The position numbers and the translations under genes were made by a program. Under the pieces are notes generated by a model. The model made no database searches, had not been told where the DNA came from, and saw nothing but the letters and a program-made list of their open reading frames with translations. This document shows positions 48,548 to 56,501 of a stretch of 64,000 bases of DNA, one piece after another. How positions within the stretch are numbered: position 1 is the first letter of the stretch; every line of letters starts with the position of its first letter. Origin of the DNA: JAGVSR01 sp963742405 (lineage in GTDB: Bacteria; Pseudomonadota; Alphaproteobacteria; Rhizobiales; Hyphomicrobiaceae). The stretch is from contig CAVUMB010000005.1 of NCBI GenBank assembly GCA_963742405.1, positions 558,001-622,000 on the forward strand, given 5' to 3'.

Positions 48548-50380
48548 TTATTCAGCGGCCCGCGCGCGCTCGGCGGACGCCGATTTCTTGGCCGCGGCCG
48601 CTTCCGTTTCTCGCGCGTCTTCCTCGAACAACTGTTCGAGCGTTGCGGCGTCGGAGCGGGCCTTAGCCTGCATCCGTTCTATGTCTGTATAGTGTTTGTA
48701 GTCTTCCGCCAGGCGGCGTTCGTCATGGGCGCGGAATGTTGCGACGGTCCGCTCAGCCTCCCGCTCCGAATAACCAAAACCCTTCAGCAATTGCTTGGTT
48801 GTCTCCAGCGCGGATAGAAACGTCTCGCGCTGGATGAGCGTCACGCCAAGATCGAGAAAGCGATGCGCGTGATTGCGGTTTCTGGCCCGCGCGTAAATCG
48901 GCACCTTCGGCCAATTTGCTGTGACGAACTCCGCCGTCTTCAAGGAGGCTTCGACATCATCGATGGCGAGAACAAAGGCTCGCGCGTCGCCGATCTTAGC
49001 TGCGACCAAGATATCGGGACGGCTGGCATCACCAAAGAAGGCTTCTGAACCGAACTTTCGAACGAGTTCAACCTGCTCGGCACTGATGTCGAGCGCCGTA
49101 AATGGTATTTTTTTCGCGCGCAGCACACGCGCGACGATCTGGCCATACCGCCCGAAGCCTGCGATCACGACATGGCCTGCATTTTCCGGCAGCACGTCGA
49201 AAACTGCACTCGCGGTGGCTTTGCGTGTCAATCGACTGTCAAGGATCAGCAGGAACGGCGTCGCAATCATCGACACGGTAACGACGAGAACGAGCAGCGA
49301 TTGCGTGTCCCGCGTCAGCACGCCGGCGCTGAAGCCGGCCGCGAACAGGACGAACGCAAATTCACCACCCTGGCTGAGCGACAGTCCCAACCGCCGCGCG
49401 CCACGGTCGCCAAGACCCTGCCAGCGGCCAAGCCCGTAGAGCACCGTCGCCTTGACGACGACCAGAATAGCCGCGAACATCAATACTTCCCGCCAGCGGC
49501 TGACGAGCAGATCAAGATCGAGCGACATGCCAATCGCCGTGAAGAACAGCCCGAGCAGCAGGCCCTCAAACGGCTGAATGTCGGCTTCGAGTTGATGCCG
49601 GTAGGAGCTCTCGGCCAACAACGCTCCGGCGATGAACGCCCCCAGCGACGCCGTAACGCCGGCCCATTGCATGATGGCGGCGGCCGTGACAACCGTCAGC
49701 AGGGCCGCCGCCGTCATGGCTTCACGCACCCGCGTCCTGGCAACGAGCCGGATGAAGACGTCCAGCGTCAGCCACCCGATGCCGGCCACCGCGATAATGA
49801 CACCAAGCGTTTTCACAACCGCAATAAAATCGAGCTGTGGGGCATCAGCGACAAAGGCAACCGCAAACAGCGGCGCCAGTGCGATTAGGGGAATGGCGGC
49901 CAGATCCTGAAACAGCAGCACCGCGAACCCGAGCCGGCCATGCTTTGTGCCAAGCTCGCCATTCTCATCCATAACCTGTAGCGCGAAGGCCGTTGACGAA
50001 AGCGCCAAGGCGAAGCCCATGAACAGGGCGCTTTTCCAAGGCAGTGCAAAAGCCACGGCGATGGCGGACAGCAGAGCGGCCGTCATGGCGACCTGCGCCC
50101 CGCCGAGACCGAAAATAGCGCCCCGCATCGCCCAGAGCCGCAACGGCCGCAATTCCAGACCGATCAGGAACAGCAGCAGCACGACGCCGAATTCTGCCAA
50201 ATGCAGGATTTCCTTGGCCTCGCCGGTGGAAAAAAGCCCGCCCAGGCCGAACGGTCCGACCACCGCTCCGGCAGCCAGATACCCGAGCACCGTACCGATC
50301 CCAAGCGTCCGCGCGATGGGTGCCGCAATGGCGACGGCTGCGAGCAACACGGCAATAGAACTAAGTTGTACGTCCGGCAT
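48548..50380 (-). CDS. CPA2 monovalent cation:proton antiporter, KefB/KefC type
   Basis: A 610-residue antiporter. About 12 helices occupy residues 1-385 and include the family motif GLELRPLRLW and ALALSSTAFALQVM, with QDLAAIPL. A cytoplasmic RCK/TrkA-N domain begins with VVIAGFGRYGQIVARVL (a Rossmann GxGxxG) and contains FFGDASRPDIL. The highly charged C-terminal tail is Ala/Glu-rich. It probably exports K+ in exchange for H+; whether it is glutathione-gated cannot be told. It diverges from the ECF sigma gene. Confidence 0.88.
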   Translation of the reverse strand: MPDVQLSSIAVLLAAVAIAAPIARTLGIGTVLGYLAAGAVVGPFGLGGLFSTGEAKEILHLAEFGVVLLLFLIGLELRPLRLWAMRGAIFGLGGAQVAMTAALLSAIAVAFALPWKSALFMGFALALSSTAFALQVMDENGELGTKHGRLGFAVLLFQDLAAIPLIALAPLFAVAFVADAPQLDFIAVVKTLGVIIAVAGIGWLTLDVFIRLVARTRVREAMTAAALLTVVTAAAIMQWAGVTASLGAFIAGALLAESSYRHQLEADIQPFEGLLLGLFFTAIGMSLDLDLLVSRWREVLMFAAILVVVKATVLYGLGRWQGLGDRGARRLGLSLSQGGEFAFVLFAAGFSAGVLTRDTQSLLVLVVTVSMIATPFLLILDSRLTRKATASAVFDVLPENAGHVVIAGFGRYGQIVARVLRAKKIPFTALDISAEQVELVRKFGSEAFFGDASRPDILVAAKIGDARAFVLAIDDVEASLKTAEFVTANWPKVPIYARARNRNHAHRFLDLGVTLIQRETFLSALETTKQLLKGFGYSEREAERTVATFRAHDERRLAEDYKHYTDIERMQAKARSDAATLEQLFEEDARETEAAAAKKSASAERARAAE

Positions 50381-50404
50381 GCGTTCTCCCTTGTAGGCCC
50401 CATC

Positions 50405-50434
50405 TGATCCGGACCCTTAACCCCGCCGTATGTT
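50405..50434 (+). promoter_or_regulatory. Putative ECF (RpoE/ChrR type) autoregulatory promoter
   Basis: TGATCC (50405-50410) matches the -35 element recognised by RpoE of the ChrR group in Rhodobacter. Eighteen bases later TATGTT (50429-50434) could act as the -10. It lies just before the sigma gene. The -35 match is exact to my memory of the consensus; the -10 is weaker. Confidence 0.5.
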
Positions 50435-50524
50435 TGGCATCGGATGCGAGGTTAAGCTATGGTCCAGGTCTTGGAGAATGCGCGTGCCGCTCGGCGCCCG
50501 TATTCCGTTATCATCCCGAGGACC

Positions 50525-51058
50525 ATGTCCGACCTCCTGCAAAAAGTTGCCCAAAGCCGGGATGTCGAGGCATTCCGCAAGCTGTTCGAACTGTACGGCC
50601 CTCGCGTCAAATCCTACATGATGCGCCAGGGAGCCGACGCGACGACGGCTGAAGACTTGGCTCAGGAAACCCTCCTGACCGTCTGGCGCAAGGCGCAGCT
50701 CTATTCCGACGAAAAAGGCAGCGCGACGACGTGGATATTCACGATTGCGCGCAACCTAAGGATCGATCGGCTTCGCCGCGAGGTGTCCTGGCAGCCTTTG
50801 CCAGAGAATCGCGATGAGGAAGCCTCCGATGCCCCCGATCCGGAACAGGAAGTCACCGAACGCGAGCGCCGCGACAAGGTTCGCGCCGTATTGGCAACTT
50901 TGCCGCCCGACCAGTCCGAAGTGGTGACGCTCTCGTACGTTGAAGGGCTGTCACATAGTGAAATTGCAGAGCGGCTGCAGCTACCGCTCGGGACCGTGAA
51001 GTCGCGTATGAGGCTCGCGTACCAAAAGGTGAAAGAAGCAGTCGAGGACATTCGTTAA
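50525..51058 (+). CDS. ECF RNA polymerase sigma factor, RpoE/ChrR group (ECF11)
   Basis: A two-domain ECF sigma factor of 177 residues from the ATG at 50525. Sigma-2 contains FRKLFELYGPRVKSYMMRQG, AEDLAQETLLTVWRKA and TWIFTIARNLRIDRLRR. Sigma-4 contains LPPDQSEVVTLSYVEGLSHSEIAERLQLPLGTVKSRM. The group is indicated by the ChrR-type anti-sigma gene four bases after the stop. In Rhodobacter this pair answers singlet oxygen. An upstream ATG at 50459 (GAGG 7 bases before it) would add 22 residues and is a real alternative. Confidence 0.9.
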   Translation: MSDLLQKVAQSRDVEAFRKLFELYGPRVKSYMMRQGADATTAEDLAQETLLTVWRKAQLYSDEKGSATTWIFTIARNLRIDRLRREVSWQPLPENRDEEASDAPDPEQEVTERERRDKVRAVLATLPPDQSEVVTLSYVEGLSHSEIAERLQLPLGTVKSRMRLAYQKVKEAVEDIR

Positions 51059-51062
51059 GACA

Positions 51063-51695
51063 ATGAAAATCACCCATCACCTCGATGACTCGACGCTGAT
51101 GAGCTGCGCCGCTGGTGCCCAGCCGGAAGCGCTCGCCGCAGTCGTCTCGTCGCATCTGTCGGTTTGCCCGCGCTGCCGCCAGGAATTGAAGAAGCATGCC
51201 CTGATTGGCGAAGCTCTCTTCGAAACCCTGAAGCCGGAACCCGTGACGCGCGATGCCCCCGTCGTCGCCATGCGCGCGGGCGAAGCCGTTCTTGACGAAT
51301 TGGTTGTCGACGAAATGCCGGCCGCGATGAAGGCTGCGCTCGAAGGCCGCTTTGATGATGTTCCGTGGCGGCGTGCGGGTCCTGGCATTTGGCATTATCC
51401 GCTGCCGCTGTCGGCCACTGCGAAGGGAGACTTGCGTCTCTTGAAAGTGGCTCCCGGCACGCGCCTACCCGAGCATGGTCACGGCGGTACCGAACTCACT
51501 CTCGTGCTCGACGGCGCCTATGCCGATGATTTCGGCACCTTCCGCCGGGGTGACATCGCCGACCTGGGTGATGATGTCGAACATCGTCCCATTGCCGACC
51601 TCCAGCAGGGCTGTATTTGCCTCGCAGCGTCCGATGAGAAGCCACGCTTCACCGGCCTCTTCGCGCGCCTGCTTCAGCCGCTGGCCGGGCTATAG
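51063..51695 (+). CDS. chrR: ChrR-type zinc anti-sigma factor
   Basis: A 210-residue anti-sigma factor. The N-terminal zinc-binding (ZAS) domain has H6, H31, C35 and C38 (HLSVCPRC), the same spacing as Rhodobacter ChrR. The C-terminal cupin domain has H138, H140, E144 and H174 (PEHGHGGTELTLVL; EHRP), the expected second metal site. The ZAS domain holds the sigma factor inactive, and the cupin domain is needed for release under singlet oxygen or related stress in the studied homologue. The start is four bases after the sigma stop. A terminator follows. Confidence 0.93.
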   Translation: MKITHHLDDSTLMSCAAGAQPEALAAVVSSHLSVCPRCRQELKKHALIGEALFETLKPEPVTRDAPVVAMRAGEAVLDELVVDEMPAAMKAALEGRFDDVPWRRAGPGIWHYPLPLSATAKGDLRLLKVAPGTRLPEHGHGGTELTLVLDGAYADDFGTFRRGDIADLGDDVEHRPIADLQQGCICLAASDEKPRFTGLFARLLQPLAGL

Positions 51696-51730
51696 AGCCA
51701 ACTCACAGCTCGATCTCGCGAAAGCAAAAG

Positions 51731-51759
51731 GCCACCGCAACCCTGCCGGTGGCTTTTTT
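51731..51759 (+). terminator. Intrinsic terminator of the ECF sigma/chrR operon
   Basis: GCCACCG (51731-51737) pairs with CGGTGGC (51747-51753), extended outward by A-T pairs, and is followed by TTTTTT. It lies 35 bases after the chrR stop. Confidence 0.85.
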
Positions 51760-51812
51760 GTTTCAGCTCGGCAGGTCTTCGCTGCGCGGCGGTATTCACC
51801 TGTGGCTAACCA

Positions 51813-51828
51813 TTAGGACTCTGTTAAC
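51813..51828 (+). promoter_or_regulatory. CtrA-like site upstream of the 79-residue gene
   Basis: TTAG-GACTCTG-TTAAC differs by one base from the alphaproteobacterial CtrA consensus TTAA-N7-TTAAC. It lies about 135 bases before the ATG at 51964. A match of this length could occur by chance. Confidence 0.35.
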
Positions 51829-51963
51829 ATTCCCTACTGCATTGTGAATGGGTTCAGCCCCGGCACGGTGCCCAAGATCGGCAAGATCATTCCGCGTGAT
51901 CAATGAGTATCCCTGCGCTTTCTGGACGTACGTCTCACTCGTTCACCCCCGCAAGGTCCAGCC

Positions 51964-52203
51964 ATGTCCTTTGACAACACACTGCGAGCGATCGGCGCCA
52001 TCGCCTGCGTCTATACGATCGGCTTGTTTGTCACCATCACAAGCACCGCTGCTCTGAACGCAGTCGCTCATGAGCCCGGCGGCATCTGCTCCGATGCCAG
52101 CTGCGCCGTCGCAGCCCAGCATCACGCTTTGGCGGGCACCACCGACGACCCTGGCTACGCCGGTGTCATCCACACGGCCGCCCTCTTCCTCGCCGGCGAA
52201 TAA
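51964..52203 (+). CDS. Small membrane or secreted protein, unknown
   Basis: A 79-residue protein. One hydrophobic segment lies at about residues 10-32 (IGAIACVYTIGLFVTITSTAALN), serving as a signal peptide or membrane anchor. The remainder is short and holds a closely spaced Cys pair (GGICSDASCAVA), two His (QHH) and a hydrophobic end. I do not recognise a family. It has its own upstream region and a strong terminator, which supports it as a real monocistronic gene. Confidence 0.6.
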   Translation: MSFDNTLRAIGAIACVYTIGLFVTITSTAALNAVAHEPGGICSDASCAVAAQHHALAGTTDDPGYAGVIHTAALFLAGE

Positions 52204-52278
52204 TCGCTGGCCACGACTGTACGCTCTCCCGGAGGTTCGGCCCGGGATTGCGGTCTCGTCCCGCTGTGAAATGAAGTG

Positions 52279-52318
52279 GAAGCGCGCGCGGCTCAGGCCT
52301 GCGCGCGCTTCTGTTTTT
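52279..52318 (+). terminator. Strong terminator of the 79-residue gene, overlapping the kdsA 3' end
   Basis: A perfect 11-bp stem (GAAGCGCGCGC with GCGCGCGCTTC), an 11-base loop and TGTTTTTT. On the other strand the hairpin spans the kdsA stop codon but lacks a T-run. Confidence 0.88.
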
Positions 52319-53156
52319 TGACCACGGCGTCGATCTCCATGAGATCGCGCACCAGGTTTTCGAACTCGGAGAGCGGCACCATGTTGGGCCCGTCCGAGGG
52401 TGCGCGGTCGGGCGCTTCATGCGTCTCGATGAAGAGACCCGCGACACCGACGGCGACCGCCGCGCGGGCGAGCACAGGCACGAACCGTCGATCGCCACCC
52501 GAACTCGTCCCCTGACCGCCGGGCTGCTGCACCGAGTGCGTCGCATCGAATATCACCGGAGCCCCTGTCTCCGCCATGATCGGAAGCGAACGCATGTCGG
52601 CGACCAGCGTATTGTAGCCGAAAGACACCCCACGCTCAGTCAATAGGATGTTCGGATTGCCGCTGCCGACAACCTTTGCGACGACGTTCTTCATGTCCCA
52701 AGGAGCCAAAAACTGCCCCTTCTTGATTTTCACGATGCGGCCCGTCTCGGCGGCCGCAATCAAGAGATCCGTCTGACGGCACAGGAAGGCTGGAATCTGG
52801 AGGATATCGACCACTGGGGCGACCCGGGCACAGTGCCCGACTTCATGCACATCCGTCACGACGGGTAGACCTAGTGACTGACGGATTTCAGCAAAAACAG
52901 ATAAGGCCGCCTCTAGGCCGATTCCGCGCTTCCCAGATAGCGACGTGCGGTTGGCTTTGTCGAACGACGACTTATAGACCAGACCAATGCCAAGTCGGCC
53001 GGTGATTTCCTTCAGCGCGGCGGCCATTTCCAACGCGTGCTGGCGGCTCTCCATCTGGCACGGACCGGCTAGAATCGCGATCGGCGCGTCGTTGGAAAAC
53101 GTCACCTGACCGGCCGTGACGGCACCTGCTGGCCGCAAAATTTCTGGCTTGTTCAT
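52293..53156 (-). CDS. kdsA: 3-deoxy-8-phosphooctulonate synthase KdsA
   Basis: KdsA condenses phosphoenolpyruvate and arabinose-5-phosphate to KDO-8-phosphate for the lipid A core. The 287-residue protein has GPCQMESRQHALEMA near residue 32, FDKANRTS, TDVHEVGHC, IVKIKKGQFLAPWDM and FDATHSVQQPGG, all family motifs. In this copy the DVHE motif carries no neighbouring Cys typical of the metal-dependent class (Cys in the N-terminal region); I do not assign the class. It diverges from lexA. Confidence 0.95.
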   Translation of the reverse strand: MNKPEILRPAGAVTAGQVTFSNDAPIAILAGPCQMESRQHALEMAAALKEITGRLGIGLVYKSSFDKANRTSLSGKRGIGLEAALSVFAEIRQSLGLPVVTDVHEVGHCARVAPVVDILQIPAFLCRQTDLLIAAAETGRIVKIKKGQFLAPWDMKNVVAKVVGSGNPNILLTERGVSFGYNTLVADMRSLPIMAETGAPVIFDATHSVQQPGGQGTSSGGDRRFVPVLARAAVAVGVAGLFIETHEAPDRAPSDGPNMVPLSEFENLVRDLMEIDAVVKKQKRAQA

Positions 53157-53249
53157 GGCGCATTTATAGCCTGACTAACCGCGCCGTTAACAGGGTAAGC
53201 GGAAGCGTTTTCCCGCTCGTCGTAGATCATCCACCCTGGGGGGCTTGCG

Positions 53250-53264
53250 GAACACGAGGTGAAC
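53250..53264. promoter_or_regulatory. SOS (LexA) box, alphaproteobacterial type
   Basis: GAAC-ACGAGGT-GAAC is an exact GAAC-N7-GAAC direct repeat, the complement of the GTTC-N7-GTTC box bound by LexA in alphaproteobacteria. It lies 84 bases before the lexA ATG, so lexA is probably self-repressed. The kdsA start is 94 bases on the other side. Confidence 0.8.
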
Positions 53265-53347
53265 GGTTAGGGTACGTTCCTGATTTGTCCATTTCGCGCG
53301 TCAGCCGTAATCCTTGCGGCAATCGAACCCGGAGCACCGATTTTGCC

Positions 53348-54061
53348 ATGCTGACCCAGAAGCAGAAAGAGCTGTTGCTGTTCATCCATGCCCGCATGCA
53401 GGATGAAGGCGTCCCCCCCTCGTTCGATGAAATGCGCGATGCCCTGGATTTGAAATCGAAATCCGGAATTCATCGCCTCATCACCGCTCTCGTCGAACGC
53501 GGCTTCATCCGCCGCCTGCCGCACCGCGCCCGAGCGATCGAAGTCATCAAACTGCCCGAAAATAGCCTGCCAGCTCCCGCCCACGAGCCGCCCCGGCGTG
53601 GTTTCCAGCCGAGCGTGATTGAAGGCGACCGACGAATATCCGAGCCGGCTCTGCCGCCGGCTTATCAAATTGACAGCCGCTCGGTCTGCGTTCCGCTGAT
53701 GGGCCGCATCGCCGCGGGTGTTCCGATCAGCGCCATTCAAAACCATTCCAGCGACATCACCTGTCCGCCCGACATGCTGGGATCCGGCGAGCACTATGCG
53801 CTCGAGGTCAAGGGCGATTCGATGATCGAAGCCGGCATTCACGACGGCGACACGGTCATCGTCCGTCGTTGCCACTCCGCCGAAAACGGCGACATCGTCG
53901 TGGCGCTGGTCGAAAAAGAAGAGGCGACGCTGAAGCGCCTGCGCAAAAAGGGTTCGACCATTGCGCTGGAAGCAGCAAATCCAGCTTACGAGACGCGCAT
54001 TTTCCGCCCGGATCAGGTCGATATCCAAGGCCGCCTCGTAGGTCTCATCCGCAAGTACTGA
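53348..54061 (+). CDS. lexA: SOS repressor LexA
   Basis: LexA represses DNA-damage genes and cleaves itself when RecA is activated. The 237-residue protein starts MLTQKQKELLLFIHARM. The winged helix holds PSFDEMRDALDLKSKSGIHRLI. The self-cleavage site is A123-G124 (RIAAGVPI). The catalytic Ser is S158 (KGDSMIEAG) and the general-base Lys is K196 (EATLKRL). The length and the Pro-rich linker are typical of alphaproteobacteria. It ends seven bases from the convergent comEC. Confidence 0.97.
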   Translation: MLTQKQKELLLFIHARMQDEGVPPSFDEMRDALDLKSKSGIHRLITALVERGFIRRLPHRARAIEVIKLPENSLPAPAHEPPRRGFQPSVIEGDRRISEPALPPAYQIDSRSVCVPLMGRIAAGVPISAIQNHSSDITCPPDMLGSGEHYALEVKGDSMIEAGIHDGDTVIVRRCHSAENGDIVVALVEKEEATLKRLRKKGSTIALEAANPAYETRIFRPDQVDIQGRLVGLIRKY

Positions 54062-54068
54062 CATAAGT

Positions 54069-56429
54069 TCAAGGCAGATCGTCCTCAACGTCGGGGCGCA
54101 ACTCGGCTGGCACATCGAACGCGTCAGCGACGGCCTGGGGTGCCGCATACCGGCTGATATCAACCGTTCCGTCCGCCGGGAACGCGCGCATGCTAGGCGT
54201 TGTCTCGCCAGGAACCATCACGGGACGCGAGCGGCGTTGCGGCAGTGGCAAGGACCATGGCCGTGTACCACGCGCCTCGGAAACGCTTTCGCGGCGAAAG
54301 CCGCCGCTGCCGTCGCCATAAAGAGCAATCGTACCACTGGCCTTCAACTGATCTCGGTCGAACACCTCCTGCGGACCAATGCAATGACGAGGCGCGGCAC
54401 CCAGCGCGATCAGCACGCGCGCCCGTTCGCAATCATCACCCGCCCCAGCGGGATGGCGCGAGATCGCCAGAATGCCGCCGCCAATGTCTGTGACGCAACC
54501 CAGTGCATCACATCGAAACGCGCGCCCGTTGCGAACGAACTTCGGATCTCGGGCATCGCCATCGGCTTCCAGCCAGCGCTTCAACTCGAATGTCGACGCC
54601 CGTTCCGCGCGCGCAACGAGACGGCCCGTCACGTCCCGCACCGCGACCAGCCCGCCCTCGCGCCCAATTAGAACGTCGGGCCGAGGGGACCCAGGTGCCA
54701 GCAGAAGTCCCACGAGAATGAGCGGAATGCCCGTCAGCCGCCAAGGCTTTTGCCACAGAACGAGCCACAATCCGCCGCCCAGCACGCAGACAAACGTGGC
54801 GTCCGCCACCTGAGGCAGATGCGTCACCGCACCTGGTAATCCGGCGACGAAACGGGCCGTTGCCCCCATCAGGTCGATGCCGCCTCCCATCACCCACAGC
54901 GGCCACGCCTCCAACCCGAACGGCATCGCAGCCAGTGTCGCCAATGCCGCCGGCATTACCACCAGATTGCACACCGGCACCGCAACGAGATTGGCGAGCG
55001 GCGCATAATGCTGCATGGCGTGGAAATGATAGACCGACAGAGGAGTTACAGCGAACCCCGCGATCAACGTCGAGAAGAGAATGCCACCCAGAAACAGCGC
55101 TCCCGCCCAGATCGGACCCGGCGTGATCGCGCGCCGATCCATGTTCAATCGCACCGCTTCGTATGCGGCAACCAGCGCCGCCACTGCCGCAAACGACATT
55201 TGAAATCCGACATCGAGCAGGCTTTCGGGAAACACGACCAGGATCGCCAGCGCTGCGATGGCCACGTTGCGCATCGCAATGGCCGGACGCCCGAGCATGA
55301 TCGCCAGAAAGAACACGATCATCATGATGGCCGACCGCAGCGTTGCCGCCGAACCGCCCGAGATGGCGAAGTAGAGGATGGCGCCTAACGCGCCGCCCGC
55401 GGCTGCCCATTTCTTGATCGGTCGAGTCAGCGCCAATGGCGGGATGGCCGCCATGGCCAGCCGCAACAAGGCGAACACGGCGCCCGCCATGATCGCCATA
55501 TGCAAACCTGAGATCGAGAGAATGTGGACAAGACCGCTGTCGCGATAGGCGTCGGTCGTCGCTTCGCTCACTCCGCCCCGCTCGCCGGTGATCAGAGCTG
55601 CCGCCAGCGCACCCCGCTCGCCGGGCAATGCGGCCTGAATCCGGCGCCCAATGTCTTGCCGCAGATCTTCGATAAGAGCCCGCGTGCGCAGCGACATATC
55701 CCGGTCCACCGGAGGGTCTGCTGACTTCACTGGCGCCTTCAGCGCGAAGCCGACGGCACCCACACCCTCGAAATAGGCAGATCGCGCGAAATCGTATCCC
55801 CCGGGCATTGCCGGAGCAGACGGCGGCGACAGCGTTGCAGTCAATCGCACCACATCACCCGGCACGATGTCGCCGGCCGGCATCAAGGTGCGAATACGCG
55901 CCCGCCGCGGCAATCGACCCGGTTCGACATCCCCCACCGAGATCAAACGCAATGTTAGCCGCTCGCCGCGCTTGGCATGCGGTTCCCGCCGCTCCACCAC
56001 GCCGATGACACTGACACCGCGCAAATTTTTCTCAAGAACAGGTGCCGCAACGATCGCGGACCGCGCCTTCGCGACGGCAAAGCCGGCACCGGCAATGATG
56101 AGGATAACGCCGATCAGCCGCAGCACACTGTCGCGTTGCGCGAGCGCGGTCAGGATTGCGCCTGTAACCAGGGGCAAACCGGCCAACGCAAAGGTCGGCT
56201 CTTTACCCAGCGCAAAATAGACCCAGATGCCCGTTCCGAACATCACCGGCAGCCAGTTGACGAACCTTGCCCTTTCCTCCGCGAACGATTGCCAGAGCCA
56301 GGCGTACAGGCGCGGTCCAACCTCTTGCCGGGCCGATCGCCACCCGTTTGCCGCGCGGCTGTGTCCGCTCTGGAGCGCATCCACGTCGGGCTTATCATCC
56401 GCGGCACCGGTCCCCACCTGTGACATCAC
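54069..56429 (-). CDS. comEC: ComEC/Rec2 family DNA-uptake channel protein
   Basis: A 786-residue polytopic membrane protein. The N-terminal DUF4131-type domain contains RGVSVIGVVERREPHAKRGERL and an OB-like region. The competence domain starts near ALITGERGGVSEATTDAYRDSGLVHILSISGLHM and continues through many helices (AGAVFALLRLAM, ISGGSAATLRSAIM). The C-terminal part is weak in metal-binding residues, unlike the beta-lactamase-type domain of longer ComEC. ComEC carries single-stranded DNA across the inner membrane in competent bacteria; other competence genes are not visible. Confidence 0.88.
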   Translation of the reverse strand: MMSQVGTGAADDKPDVDALQSGHSRAANGWRSARQEVGPRLYAWLWQSFAEERARFVNWLPVMFGTGIWVYFALGKEPTFALAGLPLVTGAILTALAQRDSVLRLIGVILIIAGAGFAVAKARSAIVAAPVLEKNLRGVSVIGVVERREPHAKRGERLTLRLISVGDVEPGRLPRRARIRTLMPAGDIVPGDVVRLTATLSPPSAPAMPGGYDFARSAYFEGVGAVGFALKAPVKSADPPVDRDMSLRTRALIEDLRQDIGRRIQAALPGERGALAAALITGERGGVSEATTDAYRDSGLVHILSISGLHMAIMAGAVFALLRLAMAAIPPLALTRPIKKWAAAGGALGAILYFAISGGSAATLRSAIMMIVFFLAIMLGRPAIAMRNVAIAALAILVVFPESLLDVGFQMSFAAVAALVAAYEAVRLNMDRRAITPGPIWAGALFLGGILFSTLIAGFAVTPLSVYHFHAMQHYAPLANLVAVPVCNLVVMPAALATLAAMPFGLEAWPLWVMGGGIDLMGATARFVAGLPGAVTHLPQVADATFVCVLGGGLWLVLWQKPWRLTGIPLILVGLLLAPGSPRPDVLIGREGGLVAVRDVTGRLVARAERASTFELKRWLEADGDARDPKFVRNGRAFRCDALGCVTDIGGGILAISRHPAGAGDDCERARVLIALGAAPRHCIGPQEVFDRDQLKASGTIALYGDGSGGFRRESVSEARGTRPWSLPLPQRRSRPVMVPGETTPSMRAFPADGTVDISRYAAPQAVADAFDVPAELRPDVEDDLP

Positions 56430-56501
56430 CCTTTAACCGCTTGCAAAGCGTGTGCTACAGGGGAATATCATCCAACAATCCCCAATCATACGAAGACGCT
56501 C

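Noticed and set aside
53174..53190. CtrA-like CTAA-N8-TTAAC between kdsA and lexA
   Set aside because: The spacer is 8 rather than 7 and the first half-site is off consensus.
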